DNA of 35,753 nucleotides from Saprospiraceae bacterium. Its GTDB lineage: Bacteria; Bacteroidota; Bacteroidia; Chitinophagales; Saprospiraceae. Shown one piece after another: positions 1 to 10,400 of this stretch. The notes under the pieces are model-generated. The model made no database searches and was not told the origin of the DNA. It saw nothing but the letters and a program-made list of their open reading frames with translations. The DNA lies in contig JAHDEL010000019.1 in the NCBI GenBank assembly GCA_020628855.1, positions 1 through 35,753 of the forward strand, given 5' to 3'. Every line of letters begins with the position of its first letter. Within the stretch, counting starts at the first letter, position 1. The translations under genes and the position numbers were made by a program.

Positions 1-1250
1 TTACCAGCTGCATCACACTCCCATAAGTTAACAGTCTCTCCGCTAACTCCCATCTCTCCAGCTGCCATATCCTGACATCCGTCATTGTTCATATCCATGA
101 ATAATGTACCTCCTAACTCTTCACATGGTGGAACAATACCAAAATCATTATCTGTTCCTCCTGGAGGTGTACATGGAATGACTCCACTTGCATCAGCATC
201 ACTATCATCAGCATCACTACATGCACCAGAATCCTGGTTTGTCATCGTCTCATTTCCACCTAATGTTAGGCTGAATGTATAAGTCTTTGTTGGATCAAGA
301 CAGAACTCATAGCTACCGTCAGGCAGTGTCTGCATAGTTGCAGGTTGTCCTGTATTTTGATCTGTAGCTGTGATATTTGTAGGTACTCCGTTTACGCATT
401 CAAATGCAGTAACTGTCATACCAGGAATCACAGACTCTCCAGCATCAAAACATCCATCAGAATCAGCATCTTCCCAAACAATACCACCTGTCTCTTCACA
501 AGGAGGATTGATACCAAAGTCGTTATCATCTCCACCTGGAGGTGTACAAGGGATAATACCATTGCTATCTGCATCACTATCATTTGCATCACCACAAGCA
601 GCAACATCTTGAGATGTCATACTGTCATTTCCTTGAAGGCCTAAATTGAAAGTATATGTCTTATTTGGCTCTAAGCAGAATTCATAACTACCGTCAGGTA
701 GTGTCTGCATAGTTGCAGGCTGTCCTGTGTTCTGGTCAATTGCAGGATTAGCTGAAGGCACACCATTTACACATTCAAAAGCAGTAACAGTGTAACCTGG
801 TAAAACAGTCTCTCCGTTATCGAAGCATCCGTCTTTATCCGCATCTAACCAAACGATACCACCTGTATTCTCACAAGGAGGGTTGATACCAAAGTCATTA
901 TCTTGACCACCTGGAGGTGTACAAGGAATAACACCTGAGTTATCAGCATCAGAATCATTAGCATCAGTACAAGCTCCAACATCCTGAGATGTCATACTAT
1001 CGTTTCCTTGAAGTGTCAAGTTGAAAGTATATGTTTTTGCAGGATCTAAGCAGAACTCATAGCTACCATCTGGCTCAGTCATCATTTGAGCTGGCTGACC
1101 ATTTGCTTGAGTAGCTACTGTACCAGTAGGGTTTCCAGCTGCATCACATTCGTATGCAGTGACTTCATAGTTAGGAAGAACAGTCTCTCCTAAGTCAAAA
1201 CAACCATCTTGATCAGCATCAATCCAAACAATACCACCAGTTTCTGAACA
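1..1250 (-). repeat. Tandem 375-bp coding repeats (SdrD_B type II), three whole plus one partial
   Basis: The conserved cysteine codon of the motif C-(S/E)-(E/N)-(T/L)-G-G starts at 1250, 875, 500 and 125, exactly 375 bp (125 codons) apart. Each unit carries GG(I)VW(I/L/E)DAD.DGCFD.GE, then TVTAFEC, QPA(T/Q)M, GSYEFCL(D/E)P, and ends DSDA(D)..G(V/I)IPCTPPGG.DNDFGI.PPC. The fourth unit is cut by the window edge. Several cysteines per unit recur at fixed positions, so intradomain disulfides are likely. Confidence 0.92.
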
Positions 1251-4200
1251 TGGAGGAACAAGACCAAAGTCAACTGTCATATCTCCATTCTCATCATTAC
1301 CAGCATCTTTACCACCATGTGTTCCTGGCTCATTTGTAGGCTCTTGACCTGGATCAAGTGAAATAACTGGTGAAGTAATTCTTCCGTCAGTAATTCCATC
1401 TCCATCAGTATCAGCTTGACTACCGTTATCATCACCATCTACATTATCATCCGCTGTATTTGTCGGAGTAGATGAAGTAGGTAGAGAAGCTGGCGGGATA
1501 AAGCTTACGTAGTAGTCACCAGGAAGTAAGTTATCAAATAAGTAACTTCCAGTAGCATCAGTTGGAGTAGTTGCAACTAGTGCTCCAGTCGCAGCATCAT
1601 ATAGCTCCATTGTTACTGTCTTCCCTTTTTGACCAATTGTCAATTCATTCGGATCCTGAACACCGTCATTATCATCATCAGAGAATACTGTTGAACCAAT
1701 GCTCATTGTTGGAACAAGACCAAAGTCAACTGTCATATCTCCATTCTCATCATTATTACCATCTTTAGAACCATGAGTTCCTGGCTCATTAGTAGGCTCC
1801 ATTCCTGGATCTAATGAAATTATTGGTGAAGTAATAGGACCATCAGTAAGTCCATCTCCATCAGTATCAGCTTGGATACCGTTATCATCAGAATCTGTAT
1901 TGTCATCATTTGTATTGGTTGTAGTTGATGACACAGGCAATGATGCAGGAGGTGTAAAGCTGATATAGTAATCACCAGGTAATAGATTGTCAAAAATGTA
2001 ACTACCTGTATTATCAGTTGTTGTAGTTGCAACAAGAGCTCCTGTTGCAGCATCATAAAGTTCAAGAACTACTGACTTACCCTTGTCACCAAGTGTAAGT
2101 TCTCCCGGATCTTGAACACCGTTATTATTATCATCAGAGAATACTGTTGAACCAATGCTCATTGTTGGAACAAGACCAAAGTCAACTGTCATATCTCCAT
2201 TCTCATCGTTACCAGCATCTTTACCGCCATTGCTAGCAGGCTCATTTGTTGGCTCCATACCTGGATCTAAAGAAATTACTGGAGAAGTAATTCTTCCGTC
2301 AGTAAGTCCATCTCCATCAGTATCGATTTGAGAACCATTATCATCTCCATCAACATTGTCATCTGCAGTGCTTGTTGGAGTAGATGAAACAGGTAGACTT
2401 GCAGGTGGCATAAAGCTCACATAGTAGTCACCAGGTAGTAAGTTATCAAAGAAATAACTTCCATTTCCATCTGTTTGTGTAGTTGCAACAAGAGTACCAG
2501 TAGCAGCATCATAAAGCTCCATTGTTACTGTTTTACCCTTTGCACCAAGATCATCTTCACCTGGATCTTGTACACCATTATTATTATCATCAGAGAATAC
2601 TGTTGAACCTATACTCATAGTTGGTATTAGACCAAAATCAACAGTCATATCTCCACTGTCATCATCAGCAGCATCTTTGTTACCATTACTTTCAGGCTCG
2701 TTTGTAGGCTCGCCACCTGCAGTAAGTGTAATCACTGGAGAAGAAATCCTTCCATCAGTTACACCATCACCATCAGTATCCATCTGCATACCGTTATCAT
2801 CTCCATCAACATTGTCATCTGCAGTGCTGGTAGGTGTTGATGAAACAGGCAAGCTTGCTGGAGGAATAAAGCTTACGATATAATCACCTGGTAGTAAACC
2901 ATCAAAGAAATAGCTACCGTTATTATCAGTTTGAGTTGTTGCAACTACAATACCTGTATTTGCATCAATCAATTCCATTGTAACTGTTTTTCCTTTAGCA
3001 CCCAAGTCATCTTCACCTGGATCTTGGAAACCGTTATTGTTATCATCAGAGAACACTGTTGATCCAATACTTACAGTTGGAATTAAACCAAAATCAACTG
3101 TCATATCTCCATTGTTATCATCAGCAGCGTCTTGGTTTCCACCTTGGAAGGTTTCACCTGTCGGCTCTTGATCAGGAGATAGGTTGATGATTGGTGAGAC
3201 GATAATTCCGTCAGTGGTTCCGTCACCATCAGTATCTAACTGAGTACCGTTGTCGTCACCATCTGTTCTATCATCTGTATTATTTGTTGGTGTAGAAGAA
3301 GTAGGCAATGATGCTGGAGGCATAAATGAAATTCTATAATCTCCAGGAGCTAAACCTCCAAAGAAATAGTCTCCATTTGCATCAGTTGTTGTTGTTGCTA
3401 CAACTACACCAGTATTTGCATCAATTAAATCTAAAGTAACTGTCTTACCTTTTTGGCCAATTCCAAGTTCACCTGGATCTTGAATACCGTTGTCGTTATC
3501 ATCCGAGAAAATAGTCGAACCGATAGACATTTGGCAATCTTGACCTGTGATAGTTACTTCATCAGTTGCAATACAACCATTATTTCTCACTTCTACAGTG
3601 TATGTAATACTAGCAACACCTACTGGCAAATTCACCTGTGGGTTTGATATCGTAGTAGAAGAAAGATATGTAGCAGGACTCCATGTAATGTCTCCACCAT
3701 TAGGAGCAACAAAAGCAGGAGTACCACCTATTTCTGTGTTAGTAGCTTGACAGATTGTTTGATCAGGACCTGCATTAGCAGTTACTGGTCCACCAATTAT
3801 GATGTCCCAAGTATCTGTACTCTCACAACCTAAGTTTCCTGACTCTGCTACTAAAGTAACAGTTACTGTTGTTCCTTCTGCACTAGCAGGGAAAGAAACA
3901 ACTTCAGTACAATCATCAGCGTCTCCATCAGCTGTAGTACCAGGTCCGAAGTCCCAGAGGTAAGTAGCTGTAGGATCACATGTAGGAATTGAGAAAGTAT
4001 ATCCTTGGTTACCGTCAGCTAGACAAACCAAAGTAGGACCATCAATACCTAAAACTGGAGCATTTTCTGCACCAACTGTAACTGTATCTTGACCTGCACA
4101 ACCATTCTCATCAGTAATCACAAGTATGTAATCAGTTTCAACGATAGGACAAACATTAATTTCAAGAGTATTGAAATCTGGATCGTTATCAACTGTATTA

Positions 4201-7079
4201 ACATACCAGTCAAAATTGACATTTCCTGAAGTGTTTGAATATTGAGCGGTGATATCGATACACGAACCTCTACAAATATTAACATCAGGAGATGCTGTTA
4301 CTTGAACATCACAACCAAAAAATCCAAAGTCTAAACTGTGATCAGTTTGTCCAGGAATTCCTGTTGTTACACTAATCATTGGCTTATTCTGAGCAGGACC
4401 AGGAACACCTAGTGCTACAATAGTACCATCACTATCAATAAGGTCATCTCCACCTTGATTAGCTAATGTAATTTCATAATTGATTCCATTATAACTTAAG
4501 AATCCATCATTTGGAGTCGGAGTCGCAGGATCATCAATAGTATAATCATCAACAACTACATAATACTGAGTATTAGGCTCTAGATTTTGGAAGTAGTAAT
4601 ATCCATCTGCGTCTGTTGTAGTCGTCTGAGTACCACTTGGTCCTATTAACAACATAGTAACTCCAGCAACTGGCGTTTCACCTGGATCTTGGATACCATT
4701 TTTATTAGCATCAATCCAAACATAATCACCAATCTCAAGAGGTGCAGGATCACAAAGTACTTCAATATCTCCTAGACCATTCGCCTTACCAAATCCTTCC
4801 GGAGCACCTACGATATCTTGGAAAATCTCATAACCTTCAAAACTACTACCACTATAGGCATTAAATCTTGAGAATCCTTGAGAATATGCTCTTAATGGGT
4901 CATATACTGTAGAAAGAATCTCTCCAGAACCAGCAAATTTTGCTAAGGCACCAGTTGCACCTTCTGCGTGACAAAGTTTCTCATCACAGAAAAATTCACC
5001 ACCGCCAGGTCCTTCATTGTTACCAGGTGCACATCCTACATCCGCGGGAACTGGTCCTCCAACTGGACTCATACCGTTGTTTTCTAGTAAGTATGTTCCA
5101 TCTCCTGCTGGCCATAATTTCAAAATATCACCAGCTGCAAGACCAGAAACTAAAGTAGCCTGAGTTGGCTGGTAGTTTCTGAATCCCATTTGATCTGCAT
5201 ATCTATCTCTTACACCAACGATCATAGTCCCATCGACCTCAAAGTCAATATCTGCAATAATTGGCTGTGGATAGATTGAGCCTTGATAGACATCTGTCCA
5301 GCAATGCCAAGAATCACCAGGTCCTCCTGGTGCTTGTCCACAACCAAACGCAGACTCTCTTGTATAAGTAAAAGGAATATTCACAATAGGCTGAGGATTG
5401 AAACCTACACCAGGAAGGTATTCATAAATATATCCAACTGGAGGGCCTGCTTGGTCAGATTGACAGCTACAAGTACCTCCTGCGTAAACTTTTCCACCAT
5501 AATACTTTAATCCAAAAGGTCGCCAATCGTCACCACATCCTGGATTAGGAATTGGAATAATTGCAGTTAAAGTCGGATTCGCTCCTCCAACTCCTACTTG
5601 GACTAATGTTTTATTAAACATATCAACTACATAGAGAGTTTGTCCATCATCAGAAATATCTATATCACCCATTCCCACTTTACCAACTTTATCAAATGCA
5701 TCAGCATCAAAACTTGGTGACCCAGCATCAGCCGGAAGGTCTCTATCCAATACTTCACCTAGGTTAATTCCAAAGTCATTTACAAGGTCAACATATAGAG
5801 ATGGCGCCCCTGCAGGCTTTGAAGAATAATCAAGTGTATAAATTGCACCAATCCCATCTGGTCCTAATCCAACATGTCTCTTTATATAAGCACTTGTAAA
5901 AACTCTTTTGTCATATCTGTCATAAGCAACACCATATAAGGATCCAACCTGAGCACCAACTGCATCATGATTAGGAATAGAATATCCTGCTCCTCCTGGA
6001 AATCCTGAATTTTGATAGTTAGTTGAAACAAGAGCATCTCTCATACCAGCAGTTCCACCTAATAATGGATCACCATTAATATAACATGGTACAACTACAC
6101 ATGGATCATCTGTGTGACAATAATCCGTTGGATTAGAAATTGCAAGATTTGCGTCACAAGTTGGACCGCAAATAAACCTCACTTCGGTATTATCAACATC
6201 TCCATGTGTTGTTACCTCATACGTTAATAATGAAGTCACAGCTTTATAATTGAATTCTAGCCTGTAACATTCTCCATTTGCAAATGAAACATTTGGAAAT
6301 GAATAAAATCCATCTGCATCGGTAGTCGTAGAAGAAACTAATACACTATTTCCATTTGCATCTGCTCCATAAAGCTCAACTGGAATGCCACCATAAGTTT
6401 GTTGTACTTGGTTATTAATCGCATCATAGTTAAAGTCACCATAAACGAAACCAGCAATACCAGATTGACCAACAACAGGTACAACTGCAACTCCCGTATT
6501 AGTACATCCAGACGTTTGGTCATAGACCGTAACTGTATATGTACCAGCTGGAACTGAGGAAATTCCTGAGCCAGCAACACCATTACTCCATACATACTCT
6601 ACGGCTTGTCCAGTGTTGATTACAACTGAACCATCAGTTCCACCACAAGAGGCAGGTGTAATTGTAAAATGGCTCTGATCCACAAAAGGCGGACGCTCTA
6701 CTGTGATAGTAGCGCAATCTTGTCCTGTGCAACCATCTGTGTAAATGACACTAACACAAACTTGTTGGTCAATGCTAAATACTGGGTTGTTTGGATCAAA
6801 AGGAGGAAGAGTACCATTAAAAATAGTAAAATAGCTGTTCGACCCTGTATTCCAAGAATAGTCTGTTAGTGGATCGACAGTATCTTCACCATCTTCGACA
6901 GTCAAATAAATTGACTCTCCTTCACAAATAATTGTACCATCAGCCGGAAAGTCGTTACCTTGACTGATGACAATGTCACATTGGCCATTCATATTAAGAC
7001 TAAATAAAAAACATGCCAAGAAAGTTAGCAAGCTTCCTGATTTAGCCATCATTCTCATGGCGGTTGAATTAAAACTCAT
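1..7079 (-). CDS. Giant secreted SdrD_B-repeat surface protein, C-terminus beyond window
   Basis: The frame is open from an ATG at 7079 to the window edge (2359 codons plus two bases), so the C-terminus is missing. Residues 1 to about 33 form a signal peptide (hydrophobic LLTFLACFLFSL, likely cut after NGQ). Then come an Ig-like region, an SdrD_B-like domain near residue 205 (IAGFVYGDFNYD), a stretch at about 320-760 that reads like a lactonase/NHL-type beta-propeller (DISDDGQTLYVVD), an SdrD_B domain near 785 (IGDYVWIDANKNGIQDPGE) and PKD/Ig-like domains to about 1183. Two tandem SdrD_B-type arrays follow, at 1184-1943 and from 1944 to the edge. SdrD_B domains are Ca-binding Cna-B-like beta-sandwiches that build rigid stalks on surface proteins. 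I infer an extracellular adhesin or matrix protein and expect a T9SS sorting domain outside the window. Another ATG at 7058 would keep the signal peptide. No substrate can be assigned. Confidence 0.9.
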   Translation of the reverse strand, partial: MSFNSTAMRMMAKSGSLLTFLACFLFSLNMNGQCDIVISQGNDFPADGTIICEGESIYLTVEDGEDTVDPLTDYSWNTGSNSYFTIFNGTLPPFDPNNPVFSIDQQVCVSVIYTDGCTGQDCATITVERPPFVDQSHFTITPASCGGTDGSVVINTGQAVEYVWSNGVAGSGISSVPAGTYTVTVYDQTSGCTNTGVAVVPVVGQSGIAGFVYGDFNYDAINNQVQQTYGGIPVELYGADANGNSVLVSSTTTDADGFYSFPNVSFANGECYRLEFNYKAVTSLLTYEVTTHGDVDNTEVRFICGPTCDANLAISNPTDYCHTDDPCVVVPCYINGDPLLGGTAGMRDALVSTNYQNSGFPGGAGYSIPNHDAVGAQVGSLYGVAYDRYDKRVFTSAYIKRHVGLGPDGIGAIYTLDYSSKPAGAPSLYVDLVNDFGINLGEVLDRDLPADAGSPSFDADAFDKVGKVGMGDIDISDDGQTLYVVDMFNKTLVQVGVGGANPTLTAIIPIPNPGCGDDWRPFGLKYYGGKVYAGGTCSCQSDQAGPPVGYIYEYLPGVGFNPQPIVNIPFTYTRESAFGCGQAPGGPGDSWHCWTDVYQGSIYPQPIIADIDFEVDGTMIVGVRDRYADQMGFRNYQPTQATLVSGLAAGDILKLWPAGDGTYLLENNGMSPVGGPVPADVGCAPGNNEGPGGGEFFCDEKLCHAEGATGALAKFAGSGEILSTVYDPLRAYSQGFSRFNAYSGSSFEGYEIFQDIVGAPEGFGKANGLGDIEVLCDPAPLEIGDYVWIDANKNGIQDPGETPVAGVTMLLIGPSGTQTTTTDADGYYYFQNLEPNTQYYVVVDDYTIDDPATPTPNDGFLSYNGINYEITLANQGGDDLIDSDGTIVALGVPGPAQNKPMISVTTGIPGQTDHSLDFGFFGCDVQVTASPDVNICRGSCIDITAQYSNTSGNVNFDWYVNTVDNDPDFNTLEINVCPIVETDYILVITDENGCAGQDTVTVGAENAPVLGIDGPTLVCLADGNQGYTFSIPTCDPTATYLWDFGPGTTADGDADDCTEVVSFPASAEGTTVTVTLVAESGNLGCESTDTWDIIIGGPVTANAGPDQTICQATNTEIGGTPAFVAPNGGDITWSPATYLSSTTISNPQVNLPVGVASITYTVEVRNNGCIATDEVTITGQDCQMSIGSTIFSDDNDNGIQDPGELGIGQKGKTVTLDLIDANTGVVVATTTTDANGDYFFGGLAPGDYRISFMPPASLPTSSTPTNNTDDRTDGDDNGTQLDTDGDGTTDGIIVSPIINLSPDQEPTGETFQGGNQDAADDNNGDMTVDFGLIPTVSIGSTVFSDDNNNGFQDPGEDDLGAKGKTVTMELIDANTGIVVATTQTDNNGSYFFDGLLPGDYIVSFIPPASLPVSSTPTSTADDNVDGDDNGMQMDTDGDGVTDGRISSPVITLTAGGEPTNEPESNGNKDAADDDSGDMTVDFGLIPTMSIGSTVFSDDNNNGVQDPGEDDLGAKGKTVTMELYDAATGTLVATTQTDGNGSYFFDNLLPGDYYVSFMPPASLPVSSTPTSTADDNVDGDDNGSQIDTDGDGLTDGRITSPVISLDPGMEPTNEPASNGGKDAGNDENGDMTVDFGLVPTMSIGSTVFSDDNNNGVQDPGELTLGDKGKSVVLELYDAATGALVATTTTDNTGSYIFDNLLPGDYYISFTPPASLPVSSTTTNTNDDNTDSDDNGIQADTDGDGLTDGPITSPIISLDPGMEPTNEPGTHGSKDGNNDENGDMTVDFGLVPTMSIGSTVFSDDDNDGVQDPNELTIGQKGKTVTMELYDAATGALVATTPTDATGSYLFDNLLPGDYYVSFIPPASLPTSSTPTNTADDNVDGDDNGSQADTDGDGITDGRITSPVISLDPGQEPTNEPGTHGGKDAGNDENGDMTVDFGLVPPCSETGGIVWIDADQDGCFDLGETVLPNYEVTAYECDAAGNPTGTVATQANGQPAQMMTEPDGSYEFCLDPAKTYTFNLTLQGNDSMTSQDVGACTDANDSDADNSGVIPCTPPGGQDNDFGINPPCENTGGIVWLDADKDGCFDNGETVLPGYTVTAFECVNGVPSANPAIDQNTGQPATMQTLPDGSYEFCLEPNKTYTFNLGLQGNDSMTSQDVAACGDANDSDADSNGIIPCTPPGGDDNDFGINPPCEETGGIVWEDADSDGCFDAGESVIPGMTVTAFECVNGVPTNITATDQNTGQPATMQTLPDGSYEFCLDPTKTYTFSLTLGGNETMTNQDSGACSDADDSDADASGVIPCTPPGGTDNDFGIVPPCEELGGTLFMDMNNDGCQDMAAGEMGVSGETVNLWECDAAG
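1251..3530 (-). repeat. Five tandem 456-bp coding repeats (SdrD_B type I)
   Basis: The codon opening the motif M/V-S-I-G-S-T lies at 3530, 3074, 2618, 2162 and 1706, and the homologous boundary to the next repeat type lies at 1250. Every interval is exactly 456 bp (152 codons). Each unit runs from SIGST(V/I)FSDDN, through a GKTV strand, TTTD..G.Y.F and PPASLP(V/T)SS, to an acidic DxDGDG(V/L/I)TDG loop and the exit motif GDMTVDFGL(I/V)PT. Long stretches are identical at DNA level between units, for example about 75 bases around 1675-1751 against 2131-2207. Confidence 0.93.
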
Positions 7080-7413
7080 CGTTAGATTAATTAGTAGTTA
7101 TTAATAAGTTAAGTGTCAGCAATTGATAAGGTGTTAACATGATATACTTTTCCTTATCCGAATGGAAGACACACTCCCACTACAAAACCCCTACGTGTTT
7201 GAAAAAAAAAGAAAATTTATTTTTTGCTACAATGATATAAGTATGTCATGTGGATTTGACAAAAACATATTTAACAGTTATATATTAAATTTTTTTTGAT
7301 ATATAAATTTTCTTTATATATTTGTGCATTATACCAAAATCCGATCCTACCACTTGAATTCGATAGTAGTACCTAGATGAATTGACTTTTTAATTCAACT
7401 AAACTACTTACGT
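7080..7413. other. Divergent intergenic region between the two giant genes
   Basis: These 334 bp are strongly AT-rich with long A and T runs (7201-7225, 7290-7297). They must hold the promoters of both giant genes. A good plus-strand promoter is present and listed separately. On the minus strand I scanned for the Bacteroidota -7 box (CAAAnnTA as read on plus) and found no acceptable match, so the promoter of the left gene is unresolved. No small ORF, tRNA or clear hairpin was seen. Confidence 0.7.
7295..7324 (+). promoter_or_regulatory. Bacteroidota-type promoter for the DUF11 giant gene
   Basis: TTTG at 7295-7298 and TATATTTG at 7317-7324 match the -33 (TTTG) and -7 (TAnnTTTG) boxes of the primary sigma factor of Bacteroidota, with an 18-base gap, close to the usual spacing. 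Transcription would start near 7330, giving a leader of roughly 80 bases before the ATG at 7414. Confidence 0.6.
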
Positions 7414-10400
7414 ATGTTTTCTTACTTTGAGATAACTAGGTTGCGCTATGTGCTAAGCTTAGTTGTAACAATTTCCATTATTTCTCCCTTGTTTAGCCAA
7501 CAAGCAGCTTTAGGAGATTTCTTATGGTATGATCTAAACAATGATGGTATACAAGATCCAGGTGAACCACAGCTCAATGGTGTTATTGTCGAAATCTATA
7601 CAGAACTTGTCCCTGGAACTTACACTTTAGTTGGGCAACAAACATCAACTGCAGATGGAACATATTGCTTTACCGAAGACAACACTACATTCATACCTGG
7701 CAACACTTATTACTTAACAATTCCTAATCCAGTCTTAGAGCCTGGTACTGGTAATCCAACAACTGTAACTCTTCAAGATGCAGGTCCTCCAAGTTTTACT
7801 CAAGACTTAGTAGACTCCGATGCATTTATTGCAGGCTTTGGTCCATTCATTGGGCAGCCTACAATTGAGTTTGTCGCCACTGCTGGTTTTGCAGAAGTGA
7901 AATCTTTAGATTTTGGATTCTATACATTATGTGCGGATTTAGAAATAGAAATACCGCCAATCTTTTTTGCTTGCGAAGGCGAACAGATCAATGTTGTTGC
8001 AGATGTCACTGGCGCGACAGGCAATACTCAGTTTGATTGGAGCACTGGAGATGTCACAACTGTGAATGAACTCACAATCACTGCAAGTACTTCACAAGTC
8101 TACTCTGTAACTGTGACCGATGACCTAGGTTGTTCAGCTTCTGCAGAAACCTACTTTGAAGTAGAGCGATGTCCACTAGATCTCTCATTGACAAAGACAG
8201 TAGATTTAATGGATGTACTTCTTCCAGGAGATATTGCTGAATTTACAATATCTGTTTGTAATGAAGGTGAGTCGGTTGTTGATAGTATAGAGGTGTATGA
8301 CTACCTTCCTAATGGTTATATCCTAACAGACCCAGCATGGACAATAATTGCAGCTACTGCAACCCAGGTAACTGCAAATATTGAATTGAGTATTTCTAAT
8401 GGTGGTCTTCCTCCACAAGGTTTAGAGCCTGGATTATGTATAGACATACCACTCCTTGCAGAGATAGACCCATGTGCTGGTGCAGGTAATACTATAAATA
8501 CAGCATTGATAAATTTTGCAAGTGACCTTTACGGCTTTCAAGATGATGTGGATAGTAGTCCTGGTGCGGCCATACTGGATGAAGATGATACCGATGCAAT
8601 AGCAGCCCCTATATTTGACTTAGCCCTAAGAAAAGTAATAACCTCCGGTCCTGGACCACATTGTGTCGGAGATGTGATAACTTTCGATATAGAAGTTATT
8701 AACCAAGCGAGTGCCGTTGCTTCAGATATCACCATTATAGATTATCTGCCTGAAGGATTGACATTCAATGAAGCAGACAATGGTGGATGGACATATGATC
8801 CAGTAGGAGAGATAGCATCTTTCCAAATTCCGGGTAATTTGAATGCGGGAGAATCTATTTTCATTCCAATTAGTCTTGTAGTTGGCTGCGGAACAACAAT
8901 TGATGCTTGGACCAACATTGCAGAAATCTACTCTGCTGAAGATCAATTTGGACAAGATATGTCATTCTTTGATTTAGATAGTCAGTATGATGACATACCA
9001 GACAACGATATTGGTGGTACTCCACTCTCAATGGAAGATGATCATGTTGATGATAATGGCGCAGATAAAGATGGCAACTTCATAACAGATGAAGATGACC
9101 ATGACCCAGCATTAGTTCCAATATTTGATTTGGCCCTCAAAAAAGAAGTAGCTACACCAGGCCCTTACGACTATGGACAAAATGTAACATTTAATATTAC
9201 TGTATGTAATCAAGGTAATATTGTCGCTAGAGATATTGACATTGTTGACTACATACCAGCAGGTTATACATTCCACCCTACTGCAAACAGCCCAATGTGG
9301 TCTCAAATGGGAATGACTGCAAGTACAATGACAATTGGTCAGCTACCACCTGAAGAGTGCACAATAGTACCATTAGTACTGATTGTAAATCAAACAAATG
9401 GTGGTCCGAAAGACTGGACTAACTATGCAGAGATTACAGGCGCATTTGATAATCTTGGAATGGACATGACTAACAACGATATGGATTCTACTCCAGGATC
9501 AAACACTGCTGACGAACAAGCAGTATGTCTTGGCGATCCTGATGATGACAATCTGGATGGCAAAGGTCCAAAGATGGGAGAAGATGAAGATGATCATGAT
9601 CCTGCTGGAATTACGATTATTGACTTAGCATTAAGAAAAAATTTACTTACCGCAGGACCTTATGCTTATGGAGATTTACTCACCTATCAAATAGAGGTAT
9701 TTAACCAAGGTAGCGATACAGTTGCAAGTGTTGGCATTATCGATTATTTCAATGAAGGACTTGCATTGACAAATACAAATTTCCCAATGTGGGAAAATGG
9801 TATTAATCCAAATACTGCGACAACAAAACTTAAAGATTTACCTCCGGGTGAAAGTGAAATCGTTACTATCGAATTCGTCTTGTCAAAGAGCATGGATTTG
9901 ACAGCATGGGACAACTGTGCTGAAGTCTACTACATGGAAGATTCTGATTGGGTGGATCTCTTAGATGAGGATAGCACACCAGATGACATCAATGGTAATG
10001 ATATTGGAGGCAATGTAAACACTCCAGAAGATGACGAAATAAATGACAATGGTGCTGATCTTGATGGTGACGGTGTCACTGATGAAGATGATCATGATTG
10101 CGATAGAATAACTGTCTATGACTTGGCGCTCACGAAAACTACAACAATCACAGGCCCATTCGACTACGGACAAGTTATTCCATTCACAATTACAATTTGC
10201 AATCAAGGTAACGGCATTGTTGACCAGGTCAATGTCCAAGATTATATTCCTCCTGGCTTTGCGATTGTGCCAGATGCAAATTGGACAGCTGCTGGACTAC
10301 ATGTAACAGGTCAAATCATACCTGGACAGTGTATTACAGTACCTCTCGAGATGACTTTAGAACAAGTAGAATGTCCTGAAGAAATCTCTTGGTACAATTA

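Noticed and set aside
345-3750. Several short plus-strand ORFs (60-100 codons) opposite the left giant gene
   Set aside because: They lie antisense to a single continuous frame, are low in complexity and recur in step with the 456/375-bp repeats, so they are shadows of the repeat coding strand.
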